NCBI RefSeq assembly: GCF_019931275.1
Contig: NZ_JAIOTY010000002.1
Location: 1 to 64,000, forward strand
DNA: 64,000 bases
Source of the DNA: Nitratidesulfovibrio sp. SRB-5
GTDB taxonomy: Bacteria > Desulfobacterota > Desulfovibrionia > Desulfovibrionales > Desulfovibrionaceae
Direction of reading: 5' to 3'
How positions within the stretch are numbered: position 1 is the first letter of the stretch; each line of letters begins with the position of its first letter. The notes under the pieces are model-generated. The model had not been told where the DNA came from, ran no database searches, and saw nothing but the letters and a program-made list of their open reading frames with translations. A program made the position numbers and the translations under genes. Of this stretch, positions 32,298-41,508 are shown piece by piece.

Positions 32298-33407
32298 CTA
32301 GTTCGCCCAGGCAAGGCCTTTGGCGGCGGCCTTGTCGGAGTATTCCGCGATCTGGTTCATGGTGAAGGCGTACATGTCCGGGCGGGCGGCGCCCTGCGGC
32401 GCGTAGAATGCGCGGTACCATTCCGCCGTGAAGCGGATGGTTTCGGTGAAGTTCAGCGTGGCCTGCCAGCCAAGGTAGGCCAGCGACTTGTCGCAGCACA
32501 GCTTGAGCAGGGTGCATTCCTTCATGCCCGCCTGCCCGGCGCGGTCCATTTCGCTGGCGAATCCGGGCCAGTACGGGGCCAGGGCGTCCACCACCTCGGC
32601 CACGTTGTTGTTCACGTCCGCCGCCGGGCCGAAGTTGTAGGCCTCGCCCGAAAGGGGGAACGGCCCCTGCTCGTTCAGCAGCAGCTTTGCGCCCAGCCAC
32701 AGGTAGCCGGAAAGGGGTTCCAGCACGTGCTGCCAGGGGCGCGTGGCCCACGGGCTGCGGATCTGCACGGCCTTGCCTTCGGCCCACGCGCGCGCGCAGT
32801 CGGGCACGATGCGGTCCGCCGCCCAGTCGCCGCCGCCGATGACGTTGCCCGCGCGGGTGGTGGCGCAGCGCACGCCGTTCCTGAAGAACGAGCGGAAGTA
32901 CGAGTGCGCGATGATTTCGGCGCAGCCCTTGGACGCGGAGTACGGATCCTCGCCGCCCAGGTGGTCGGTTTCGCGGTAGCCCCACACCCATTCGTCGTTG
33001 CGGTAGCACTTGTCCGAGGTGATGCACACCACGGCCTGCACCGAAGGCGCGCAGCGCACCGCCTCCAGGATGTTCAGGGTGCCCATGGCGTTGGCCTCTA
33101 TGGTGGCCGCCGGGTCGTCGTACGACTTGCGCACCAGGGCCTGCGCCGCCAGGTGGAACACCACCTCGGGCGCGAAGTCGGCCACGGCCTTGCACACCGC
33201 CGCGCGGTCGCGGATGTCGGCGCGGATGTCCGTGATGCGGGCGCCAAGGCCCAGTTCGTCGAAATTGGCGGGGCTGGTGGGCACGTCCACCGACAGCCCG
33301 GCCACTTCCGCGCCAAGCTGCAACAACCACGCGGTCAGCCACGACCCCTTGAAACCGGTATGGCCGGTGACCAGCACCTTGCGGCCGCGATAGGCATCTG
33401 CAAACAT
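32298..33407 (-). CDS. rfbG: CDP-glucose 4,6-dehydratase
   Basis: A 369-residue SDR enzyme converting CDP-glucose to CDP-4-keto-6-deoxyglucose. NAD motif VTGHTGFKGSWL (GxxGxxG), catalytic SDK/YxxxK in ITSDKCYRN and DPYSASKGCAEII, and the CDP-sugar region SPWATRPWQHVLEPLSGY. ATG 33407 follows GGAGAGAC. Upstream in the operon is the cytidylyltransferase that makes its substrate; a G/C palindrome lies in the 196-bp gap. Confidence 0.94.
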   Translation of the reverse strand: MFADAYRGRKVLVTGHTGFKGSWLTAWLLQLGAEVAGLSVDVPTSPANFDELGLGARITDIRADIRDRAAVCKAVADFAPEVVFHLAAQALVRKSYDDPAATIEANAMGTLNILEAVRCAPSVQAVVCITSDKCYRNDEWVWGYRETDHLGGEDPYSASKGCAEIIAHSYFRSFFRNGVRCATTRAGNVIGGGDWAADRIVPDCARAWAEGKAVQIRSPWATRPWQHVLEPLSGYLWLGAKLLLNEQGPFPLSGEAYNFGPAADVNNNVAEVVDALAPYWPGFASEMDRAGQAGMKECTLLKLCCDKSLAYLGWQATLNFTETIRFTAEWYRAFYAPQGAARPDMYAFTMNQIAEYSDKAAAKGLAWAN

Positions 33408-33452
33408 CGTATGTCTCTCCGTATTCTCGACGGGGAAGGCGGAGAGGGAACC

Positions 33453-33508
33453 GGGGGAAGGGACCCTTTGCAAAGGGTCCCCTTCCCCCGGACCCCCATC
33501 CCCCTAAA
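33453..33508. repeat. G/C-palindrome element G2
   Basis: The 18-bp arms GGGGGAAGGGACCCTTTG and CAAAGGGTCCCCTTCCCCC pair almost perfectly. The tail is GGACCCCCATCCCCCTAAA. It lies 46 bases before the rfbG start, in the orientation opposite to the gene. Confidence 0.85.
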
Positions 33509-33603
33509 CATTCATTGTGGACGGCAGCCATGGAAAGGGGCTGCGGAGAAGTGTTCAGAAGCCGCAGCCAGCGGGCGAAAGGCCCATCTGAACCGTGATC
33601 AGG

Positions 33604-34386
33604 CTATACCTTGAAGCCCTTGGCCCAAGGCGCACTGCCCTTGTCCCACATGGCGTTCAGCTTCTGCCAGTCGCGCAGGGTGTCCATGCATTCCCAGAAG
33701 CCTTCGTGGGGGTACATGGACAGCTGGCCGTCGGCGGCCAGGCGTTCCAGCGGCTGCTTTTCAAGGTCGCACGATTCGTCCTCGTCCAGGTAGTCGAGGA
33801 ATTCGCGCTTGAACACGAAAAAGCCGCAGTTGATGTATTCGTTCAGCACCGGCTTTTCCTGCCAGGACAGGATGTTGCCGTCCGCGTCGGTCTGCACCGC
33901 GCCAAAGCGCGAGGGCATGCGCACGCCGGTGAAGGTGCCGATCTTGCCCGACTTCTTGTGGAACTCCACCAGCTTGTCGATGTCGATGTCCGACACGCCG
34001 TCGCCGTAGGTGACCATGAAGCGGTCGGTGTCGATGTGCTGGGCCACCCGCTTGATGCGCGCGCCCTTCAGGGTTTCCTGCCCGGTATCGCACAGGGTCA
34101 CCTTCCAGTCGGTGCAGCTGCTGCACTCGTGGGTGGTCAGCGCGCCGGTGGCGAGGTCCACGGTGAAGTCGGTGTTGCGGATGCGGTAATCGTGGAAATA
34201 CTGCTTGATGACCTCGCCCTTGTAGCCCAGCGGCAGGACGAAATCCTTGTGGCCGTGGCGGGCGTAGATGCTCATGATGTGCCACAGCACCGGACGGCCG
34301 CCGATCTCGACCATGGGCTTAGGCTTGAATTCGGTTTCTTCGCGCAGGCGGGTGCCCTTGCCCCCGCACATGATGATGACCTTCAT
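33604..34386 (-). CDS. rfbF: Glucose-1-phosphate cytidylyltransferase
   Basis: A 260-residue nucleotidyltransferase making CDP-glucose from CTP and glucose 1-phosphate. The N-terminal signature CGGKGTRLREETEFKPKPMVEIGG is intact, with MVTYGDGVSDID for metal binding and FGAVQTDADGNILSWQEKP in the sugar pocket. Length is typical (about 257). It is first in the five-gene - strand operon, with its promoter in the 427-bp gap to its right. Confidence 0.95.
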   Translation of the reverse strand: MKVIIMCGGKGTRLREETEFKPKPMVEIGGRPVLWHIMSIYARHGHKDFVLPLGYKGEVIKQYFHDYRIRNTDFTVDLATGALTTHECSSCTDWKVTLCDTGQETLKGARIKRVAQHIDTDRFMVTYGDGVSDIDIDKLVEFHKKSGKIGTFTGVRMPSRFGAVQTDADGNILSWQEKPVLNEYINCGFFVFKREFLDYLDEDESCDLEKQPLERLAADGQLSMYPHEGFWECMDTLRDWQKLNAMWDKGSAPWAKGFKV

Positions 34387-34813
34387 GCGATACCTCGTGA
34401 TGGGGTAGTGTGCTGTCGTCGTCCGGGTTGTTATAGCAGAACGCGCGGCGTTGCGGAACGGCCTGCGTGCAAGGCCGACGGGGCCGTGGTGCGAAAGGGC
34501 GCACGGCGCCCTCGGCGCGACTGGTGAAAATCGTGAAGTGCGCCAGATGGCAGGGATGCGCCAGATGGCCGGGACGTATGGAAGGGGTGCGGTGGCGTCA
34601 TGATGACGTGCGGAACCTCCGTTCCGCGCGCGGGTGGGTGGCCGACAATCCGGGGGCGGCGCGGCACACTGGCGTGCCCCGTTTCCGCCGGAATTTCCGG
34701 CCCTTCTACGTGGCGTGCTAGATACGCTTGCGCGTGACGCTTGTCCATAGGTGCGGCACGTGATTTTCACGGGGGCAGCCCCCTCCCGGTTGGGGGCGGA
34801 GTGCCGCGTCTTC
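34387..34813. other. Intergenic region upstream of rfbF
   Basis: A 427-bp gap between two - strand genes that must hold the rfb operon promoter. A short GGGGG-CAG-CCCCC hairpin at 34771-34783 lies beyond the GGDEF-EAL stop. No repeat family member and no credible gene were seen. Confidence 0.5.
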
Positions 34814-37800
34814 TCAGGGAAGCCGCTTGCCCGCCTTCTGTTCGCGCAACAGTTCCTCGAACCGCGCGGCGGGCACGGGGGGCGAGAACAGGTAGCCCTG
34901 CCCCTTGCCGCACCCCAGCGATTTCAGCAGCACGTACTGCTCCATGGTTTCCACGCCTTCGGCCAGCGAGGTGACGCCAAGCCCCGCGGCAATGCCCAGC
35001 ATGGCCCGCAGCAGCGCCAGCGACGAGGCGTCGGGCAGATCCTTCACGAACGAACGGTCGATCTTGATGATGTCGAATGACAGCGATTGCAGGTACGACA
35101 ACGACGAATAGCCGGTGCCGAAGTCGTCCAGCACGATGGGCACGCCAAGCTCCGTCACCGCATCAAGCATGGCCCGGGCCTTGTCGATGTTTTCCATGTA
35201 CACGGTTTCGGTAACTTCCAGAGCCAGTTGCGCTGCGGGCAGCCCGCTGGTGTCGAGAATGGCGCGGATGTCTCCCGTCAGGTTGCCGCGTTGCAGGTGG
35301 CGCGCCGAAATGTTGCACGACACGCGCAACCGGCCCAGGCCCGCTTCCGTCCATGCGAGCGTCTGCGAGCAGGCCTGCGACATCACGGCCATGTCGATGC
35401 TGGTGACAAGGCCCGTCTGCTCGGCCACGGGAATGAACTCGGCGGGGGCTACCAGTGTGCCGTCCGGCTTGCGCCAGCGCGCCAGCGCCTCTGCCCCCAC
35501 AATGCGCCCGCTGCCCAGATCCACCACGGGCTGGTAGTAGGGCACGATGTGCCCCTGCGCGATGGCGGGCCGCAACTCGGCTTCCACCTCCAGCCTGTGC
35601 TGCGCCGCGCGGGTCAGTTCCGGGGTGTAGAAGCGGTAGGTGTTCTTGCCGGACGCCTTGGCCCGGTACATGGCCAGGTCGGCGCAGCGCACCAGATGGC
35701 CGCCGGTGTCCCCGTCGGCGGGAAAGGCGGCTATGCCGATGCTGACGCCAAGGTACACTTCGGAATGGGCCACGCGGAAGGGGCTGGAAAATTCGGCGAT
35801 GAGCCGTTGCGCCAGTTCGGCGTGGGCCTCGGGCCCGCCGCGTGCCGCCGTGACGATGATGAATTCGTCCCCGCCAAGGCGCGCCACCCTCTCGTCGGGC
35901 CCCAGCACCTCCGACAGCCGTCTGCCCACTTCCATCAGTACCACGTCACCCGTGGCGTGGCCCATGGAGTCGTTGACCAGCTTGAAGTCATCCAGGTCCA
36001 GCAGCAGCACGCCCAGCGGCTGTTCCGTGCGGCGGGCGTCGGCCAGCATGGCGTCAAGGGTTTCCAGCCCGCGCAGCCGGTTGGCGAGGCCGGTGAGCGA
36101 ATCGGTGAAGGCCAGTTCCTGCAAGCGCGCTTCGGCCAGCTTCATGTCCGTGATGTCGCGGATGAAGGCCACCGACTGGCGGGTATGGGGAATCATGGTC
36201 ACGGTCATGGCCGCGTGATGCAGCCCCCCGGCGGCGTCGATCAGCCGGGCTTCGTACTCGCGCGGGGCGACAACGCCGTTGCGACGGTCGGCGTGGTATC
36301 CCAGCATGCGGGGCACGTCGTGCTCGTGAAAGAAGCCGGTCCACGAAGGGTGGCGGTCCAGGTCGGCCTGGACCATGCGGACCAGCCGCAGGAATTCCGG
36401 GTTGGCCAGCGCGATGGTGGTGTCCTCGTTGATGAGGATGGCGGGCGTGCCGGTGTTCAGGAACATTGCCCGGTACTGCTCTTCCGATTCTTCCAGCATC
36501 CGCCGGGTGTGTTCCAGGTCGCTGATGTCGATGAAGGTTTCGAGCAGGTATTCCTTGCCCTCGCGCGCGATGGGCACCACGGACTTCAGGATGTCCAGGC
36601 TGCCGGAGACCGTCAGCAGGGTGCGCTTGGCATGGTCCATGGGCTGGCCCAGGTCGCACACCGGGCATGCGCCTTCTTCCGCCGGGCATACGAACTGGTG
36701 GCAGCGCCTGCCGGCAACCTCTGCGGCGTCGCGCCCCAGCAGCGCGCAGGCGTGGCTGTTGATGCTGACGATGGTGCGGGTTTCGCGGTCCACCAGCATG
36801 ACGCCCACCTTGAGGGCGTCAAGCATCTCGGACAGGAACTGCTCGTTCTCGCGGATGGACTGGAATGCCCACGAGGTGACCAGGGCCAGCCTGTCCAGTT
36901 CGTCACCGCCCTGCGGCATGGTGGCCAGTTTGGCGGCGGGAACGTTGGCGGCAACCTGGGCGCTGAGGGCGGCAAGGCGCGACAGCACGCGGCGGTCAAG
37001 AAAGAGCAGGCCCGCGATCAATGCAAGGATGCTGATCGTCAGCACCACCAGCAGGCCGCTGTGCACGATGTTGCGGGCGGTTTCGCCCAGGGCGCGGGGG
37101 GCCTGGACGGTGACGGCCAAGGGGGCGCCGCCGCCAAGGTCTGGCAGTACCGCTCCGCTCCAGATGGTGTCCGAGGTCGTGTGCACCAGAGGGGCGAAGG
37201 GGGCGGTGGCCGTCGCAGTGGCAAGTTCGCCCAGCACGGGGGGCAGGCGATCCGGAGTGGCTGGCGCGATGCCCAGAGCCAGCTCCGTCCGGAGCGAAAG
37301 TTCTTCCTGGTATTCCGCGTCGACAAGGCGGAACATCCACAGCCAGCCGCGTGCTTCGCGGCTTTGTTGCGAATCGAGTACCGGACGGCACGCGGCCATC
37401 CAGATGTTGCCATCCAGATGCACCAGCCCCAGCGCGCCTTCTCGCGAGCCGCCACGGGGCAGGCTGGCGGTATGCCGCCGCACGAAGGCGACAAGGGACG
37501 GCTCCGGCATGCCCAGCCTGTCGCTGACGGTGCCAGGCGCGGCGGCGTGCCGCACCGAGCCGTCCGGCGCGATGAAGATGATGGCGTCCAGGTGCTGGTC
37601 GCGGAAGACTTCGGGGGTGATGTTGCTTTCGATGTAGGCGGGGTTGACGTCGGTCATGAACTGGTAGGAATCGTCCCACCATGCCCAGTCCTTGAGCAGG
37701 GCGTCCACGCGCTGTTCGTCGTGCAGGATGGCGTTGACCGCACGGCGCGCGTTGGCCACGGACAGGTCGTGTTCGAAGGCGTCGAGCCTGCCCACCACCA

Positions 37801-37960
37801 GAGAACCAGTGGCCAGCACGCATATCAACCCCAACGCGCAGAAGATGCCGGTCAGCCCGAAGGCGGCACCGCCGCGCAGGCTGCGCCGGGGGCCTGTTGT
37901 CCTTTGCAGGTCATCCGGCTGCGGTTCCGCCGGGGAACGGTCTGGAATATCCGTATGCAT
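34814..37960 (-). CDS. CHASE4-PAS-PAS-GGDEF-EAL cyclic-di-GMP signalling protein
   Basis: A 1048-residue inner-membrane sensor. A first helix near 40-65 is followed by a periplasmic CHASE4 domain (LLKDWAWWDDSYQFM pattern, to about 290), a second helix near 300, a linker and two PAS domains (about 375-620). A GGDEF domain (about 640-790) with intact RLGGDEFIIV follows. An EAL domain (about 800-1045) has EALARW and DDFGTGYSSLSYL. Both active-site motifs look functional; the RxxD inhibitory site is not visible. It could make or degrade c-di-GMP in response to an external signal, possibly to control surface polysaccharide. Confidence 0.92.
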   Translation of the reverse strand: MHTDIPDRSPAEPQPDDLQRTTGPRRSLRGGAAFGLTGIFCALGLICVLATGSLVVGRLDAFEHDLSVANARRAVNAILHDEQRVDALLKDWAWWDDSYQFMTDVNPAYIESNITPEVFRDQHLDAIIFIAPDGSVRHAAAPGTVSDRLGMPEPSLVAFVRRHTASLPRGGSREGALGLVHLDGNIWMAACRPVLDSQQSREARGWLWMFRLVDAEYQEELSLRTELALGIAPATPDRLPPVLGELATATATAPFAPLVHTTSDTIWSGAVLPDLGGGAPLAVTVQAPRALGETARNIVHSGLLVVLTISILALIAGLLFLDRRVLSRLAALSAQVAANVPAAKLATMPQGGDELDRLALVTSWAFQSIRENEQFLSEMLDALKVGVMLVDRETRTIVSINSHACALLGRDAAEVAGRRCHQFVCPAEEGACPVCDLGQPMDHAKRTLLTVSGSLDILKSVVPIAREGKEYLLETFIDISDLEHTRRMLEESEEQYRAMFLNTGTPAILINEDTTIALANPEFLRLVRMVQADLDRHPSWTGFFHEHDVPRMLGYHADRRNGVVAPREYEARLIDAAGGLHHAAMTVTMIPHTRQSVAFIRDITDMKLAEARLQELAFTDSLTGLANRLRGLETLDAMLADARRTEQPLGVLLLDLDDFKLVNDSMGHATGDVVLMEVGRRLSEVLGPDERVARLGGDEFIIVTAARGGPEAHAELAQRLIAEFSSPFRVAHSEVYLGVSIGIAAFPADGDTGGHLVRCADLAMYRAKASGKNTYRFYTPELTRAAQHRLEVEAELRPAIAQGHIVPYYQPVVDLGSGRIVGAEALARWRKPDGTLVAPAEFIPVAEQTGLVTSIDMAVMSQACSQTLAWTEAGLGRLRVSCNISARHLQRGNLTGDIRAILDTSGLPAAQLALEVTETVYMENIDKARAMLDAVTELGVPIVLDDFGTGYSSLSYLQSLSFDIIKIDRSFVKDLPDASSLALLRAMLGIAAGLGVTSLAEGVETMEQYVLLKSLGCGKGQGYLFSPPVPAARFEELLREQKAGKRLP

Positions 37961-38054
37961 CGTTTCTGCCTATGAATTCGTCTGAACCATATTCCCAGAA
38001 ATGATGCATGTGGCGGGCGGCGTCAACAGGTGGCTCGGGCGCTGACCGTCTTTA

Positions 38055-39371
38055 CTACGCCTGTCTGGCAACCTGCGCGAAAAACTCCAGCAGCGGGCCT
38101 TCCGCGCCCTGTTCCACCACGCACGGCCAGTTCAGCACCTGCGTGCCCACCCGTTCCGACACCGGGCAGGCCCCGGCGGCATAGCCCAGCGAGGCCTGCC
38201 CCGCCCGCGCGCCCACGATGGGCTCCATGAACCACGTCCACGCGGTGTGCACCCGCGCATCCATCAGCGCCTTCAGCTGGTCCGCCTTGGGATGGGTGAA
38301 CGCCAGCCGGTGGGCCACGATGCGCAGCGCCGGGTCGGCATAGGCGGCGGGCAGGTGTGCGGCCAGCGGCGTGCCGTAGGCGGCGGTCAGGTAGCGTTGC
38401 AGCAGGGCCTCGCGCCGGGCGGCTTCGGCGGGCCAGCGGTCCAGCTCGAACAGCCCGATGCGCGCCAGCACGGCGGGCAGACGCGCCGGGTAGGCATACG
38501 CGCCCGTGCGCTCCACCACGTAGTCGTCGTCCAGAAAGGTCATGCCGGGGTCCGACAGCCGCCGCAGCACCGACTTGGCCAGCATGGCCAGCTGGTACAG
38601 GCCGTAGCTGGCGGGCCGTGCCAGCCGCCGCTCCAGCAGGAACTGGCCGAACAGCCGCCGCTGCTGGGCTTCCGGCAGGGTGGGGGCGTCGTTCAGCTGG
38701 GCCGCCACCGCGTCGTACAGCCCCGTGTCGCGGGTGTAGAAGAATCCGCCCACCACCGTGTTCATGGGCTTGGAATGGTCCGTGGAAAAGAATGCCGCGT
38801 CCCCGGTGTTGCCCACGGCCACGCCGTCGCGCGTGGAGCCCACGGTCAGCGCGCAGTCCTCGATCAGCGCCGCCCCGCAGCCGTTCGCCAGCGTGCGCAG
38901 TTCGCCCACCCGGCAGGGAATGCCGAAGCTGTGCTGCGCGATGATGGCCCGCGTCTTCGGGGTGATGGCCTTGGCCACCGCGTCCGGGTCCGTGCCGAAG
39001 GTGGCCGGGTCCACGTTGGTGAACACCGGCGTGGCGCCCGTGCGCAGCACCGCGCTGGCCACCACGGAGCAGGTGAACGCGGGCAGGATCACCTCGTGCC
39101 CCGCACCCACACCCAGCGCCCGCATGGTGGCGAACAGGGCCATGCGCCCGCCCGCAGTGGCCAGACCGCGCCCATCGCCCACCACCGCCGCGAAGCGGCG
39201 CTCGTACTCCGCCACCGTGCCCGTCGCCTGGGCGGGCGATTCCAGCACCCGCCGCACCTCGGCCACCTGCGCCTCCGTCAGGTAGCCGTGCCCGGTCACG
39301 AATCCGTAGTAGGGCCGGGTGCCCAGCATGCGGGTCAGTTCCTTCAGCTTGCGGGTGATGGCGGTCAGCAT
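38055..39371 (-). CDS. DegT/DnrJ/EryC1-family aminotransferase-like protein
   Basis: A 438-residue PLP-fold protein. ATAGGRMALFATMRAL is the phosphate-binding segment, LIEDCALTVGS holds the PLP-contacting Asp, and FFSTDHSKPMNTVVGG carries the candidate Schiff-base lysine. The C-terminal third (about 330-438) is longer and more divergent than in typical DegT enzymes. ATG 39371 follows GGAG. The gene is upstream of the GGDEF-EAL gene and divergent from the phosphoethanolamine-transferase-like gene. The sugar substrate is unknown. Confidence 0.82.
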   Translation of the reverse strand: MLTAITRKLKELTRMLGTRPYYGFVTGHGYLTEAQVAEVRRVLESPAQATGTVAEYERRFAAVVGDGRGLATAGGRMALFATMRALGVGAGHEVILPAFTCSVVASAVLRTGATPVFTNVDPATFGTDPDAVAKAITPKTRAIIAQHSFGIPCRVGELRTLANGCGAALIEDCALTVGSTRDGVAVGNTGDAAFFSTDHSKPMNTVVGGFFYTRDTGLYDAVAAQLNDAPTLPEAQQRRLFGQFLLERRLARPASYGLYQLAMLAKSVLRRLSDPGMTFLDDDYVVERTGAYAYPARLPAVLARIGLFELDRWPAEAARREALLQRYLTAAYGTPLAAHLPAAYADPALRIVAHRLAFTHPKADQLKALMDARVHTAWTWFMEPIVGARAGQASLGYAAGACPVSERVGTQVLNWPCVVEQGAEGPLLEFFAQVARQA

Positions 39372-39593
39372 GTGGCGGCTCCTTGGGGAGGGGGCAGGGA
39401 CGGGAAAGAAGGGGCTGCACGCGGCGCGGAGAGGTCGTGCCCCTCGACGCAGGTGCGGCAATCTGGCATTGCAACACGGTCCGGCTGTCGAAACGGGTGC
39501 CCATGGAGCGTAGATGAAGCCCCGTGGAGCACGACGACGGCACGGCCACGCCGCGCGCCAACGCGCCAACGCAACCGACAGCTACTCCGGGTC

Positions 39594-41255
39594 ATGAAAA
39601 ATCACAAGCATCTGGCTTTCTTCTTCCTGTACGCGGCCATGCCCACATTATGCACGGGCATCCTGGGGGTCGGGGTTTCCTTCAAGTGGTTTCCCGTGGC
39701 GGACATGCTGCGGGGGCTCTCTCTGGACATCCTGCTGTTTGCCCCCATGGCGCTGCTGCCGCAATGGGCCGCGCTGGCGTGGATATGGCTGCTTTTTCCC
39801 GTGTTGCTGGGCATCACGCTGCTGAGTTCCGCGCACCTTGTCGTCTACGGTGCCGGACTTTCGCGCTTCGCCATTCAGTCGGTGCTCGAAACGTCGCGGG
39901 GCGAGGCGCTGGAGTTCGTCAGCGATTTTTCCGGCTGGGGGTCGCTGGCGGTGCTGGCATGCGTGATGCTGGCCGTGTGCTGGAGCTTGCGGCAGGCGTT
40001 GCGCCATCTGCGCGGGCGCGATGCGCGCCTTCAGTGGCAGGCCGTGGCCGTGTTGTGCGTGGCCTGTGTCGCTGTGGTTGCCGTGGGTGTGCGCAAGGGC
40101 GACCGTTTTCTTGCGTCCAGCACCACCTACATGGTGCTGAAGTCCGTGGGTTCGTACGCCGAGGACATGGAGAAGATAGACGACATGCGCCGCGTGCGGG
40201 AGAAGGCGGGGTTTGCCGGGGTGCGCCTGCTCGATGCGGACGATGCCGCGCCGCGCACCTACGTGTTCGTCATCGGCGAATCGGCCAACCGCAACCATCA
40301 TTCGCTGTACGGCTACCGGCGCCCCACGAATCCGGAGCTATCCGCCCTGGTGGGCAACGGGTTGCAGGTTTTTACCGATGTGGTCAGCGCGGATACCCAT
40401 ACCATTCCTTCACTACGCAAGACGCTGCTTTTCAACGAGCTTGACGCGGACAAGGATGTGCTGGCCCGCCGGTCGCTGATCCGGCTTCTGCGCGATGCCG
40501 GCTTCGCCACCTACTGGGTGTCGAACCAGACGGCCAATTCCGACGGGCTGACAGGCACTGCCGTGCTTGCGGGTGACGCCTCGGACACGCGATTCCTCAA
40601 TCGGGCACGCCACGAGGGCAACAGCGTCAGCCACGACGAGGTGCTGCTGACCGAACTTTCCCGCATACTGGCGGACCCCGCGCCGAAGAAGGCCGTGTTC
40701 CTGCACCTGATCGGTTCGCACCTCAGCTATTCGCTGCGCTACCCCGCGCAGTTCGACGTGTTCACCGATACGCCGCAGCTGGCCCCGGCACCGTGGCGCA
40801 ACGGGCAGGACATCGGATTCATCAATGCGTACGACAACTCCATCCGTTACACGGACCACATTGTCTCCAGCGTGATGCACGCCGTGGATGCGACGGATAC
40901 TCGCGCGTTCGTGGTGTACTTTTCGGACCACGGGCAGGAGGTGTACGACACCCGGCCCATCCGGGGGCAGGACGCCCGCAATCCCTCCCGGCACATGGTG
41001 GAGATTCCCTTCATGTGCTGGCTGTCGCCGGAATACCGCGCGGCCAATCCCGACTTTGCGGCGGAGGTGGCCGGGGCGAGGGCCAGGCCCTTCAGCCTTG
41101 CCTGGTTCGCCCAGTCCGGGGCGGAGCTTGCGCGGGTGGCCTTCGAGGGGGCGCAACCGCGGGAAAGCCTGTTCGACGCCGGATACACGCCGGGACCGCG
41201 TCTGCTGCCCAACGGCGAAACCTACGAGGCGATGCTGCGACGCAACGGCCAGTAG
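39594..41255 (+). CDS. Phosphoethanolamine transferase-like membrane sulfatase-fold enzyme (EptA/CptA type)
   Basis: A 553-residue protein. Four or five N-terminal helices (about 1-165) precede a periplasmic alkaline-phosphatase/sulfatase domain. Metal and nucleophile motifs: FVIGESANRNHHSLYGY with the metal Glu, SADTHTIPSLRK with the nucleophile-type Thr, and VVYFSDHGQEVYD with the Asp-His pair. The Cys residues that form disulfides in many EptA proteins are largely missing. It probably adds phosphoethanolamine or a similar group to lipid A, core or another glycan. The ATG at 39594 has only a weak ribosome site. It ends at a strong terminator. Confidence 0.87.
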   Translation: MKNHKHLAFFFLYAAMPTLCTGILGVGVSFKWFPVADMLRGLSLDILLFAPMALLPQWAALAWIWLLFPVLLGITLLSSAHLVVYGAGLSRFAIQSVLETSRGEALEFVSDFSGWGSLAVLACVMLAVCWSLRQALRHLRGRDARLQWQAVAVLCVACVAVVAVGVRKGDRFLASSTTYMVLKSVGSYAEDMEKIDDMRRVREKAGFAGVRLLDADDAAPRTYVFVIGESANRNHHSLYGYRRPTNPELSALVGNGLQVFTDVVSADTHTIPSLRKTLLFNELDADKDVLARRSLIRLLRDAGFATYWVSNQTANSDGLTGTAVLAGDASDTRFLNRARHEGNSVSHDEVLLTELSRILADPAPKKAVFLHLIGSHLSYSLRYPAQFDVFTDTPQLAPAPWRNGQDIGFINAYDNSIRYTDHIVSSVMHAVDATDTRAFVVYFSDHGQEVYDTRPIRGQDARNPSRHMVEIPFMCWLSPEYRAANPDFAAEVAGARARPFSLAWFAQSGAELARVAFEGAQPRESLFDAGYTPGPRLLPNGETYEAMLRRNGQ

Positions 41256-41285
41256 CGCCACGCCGCGCCGAGGGTAAAACGCATA

Positions 41286-41328
41286 CCCCCCTGCCGGACA
41301 GACCAGTCCGGCAGGGGGGCGTGTTTTT
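41286..41328 (+). terminator. Intrinsic terminator of the phosphoethanolamine-transferase-like gene
   Basis: A perfect 14-bp stem (CCCCCCTGCCGGAC / GTCCGGCAGGGGGG, loop AGACCA) is followed by CGTGTTTTT. Confidence 0.93.
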
Positions 41329-41508
41329 CAGGAGGGTACGGCGTGGAGGTGCCGCGCGCGGGGCCGGTGCGCACATGCGGTCCGCGCATGCCGCGTGGAA
41401 ACGCGGCGTTCTGCGTGGCTGCCCGGTGCGGTCCGGCCTGCGCGGTCGGCCTGTGCGGTCCGGCCTGTGGATTTGTCCGTCGCCTGTCCGGTTGTGCGGG
41501 CTATCCGG

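Noticed and set aside
35087-37975. A very long open frame (962 codons) on the + strand
   Set aside because: It is antisense to the GGDEF-EAL gene, whose domains and motifs are clear. High G+C leaves the opposite strand open.
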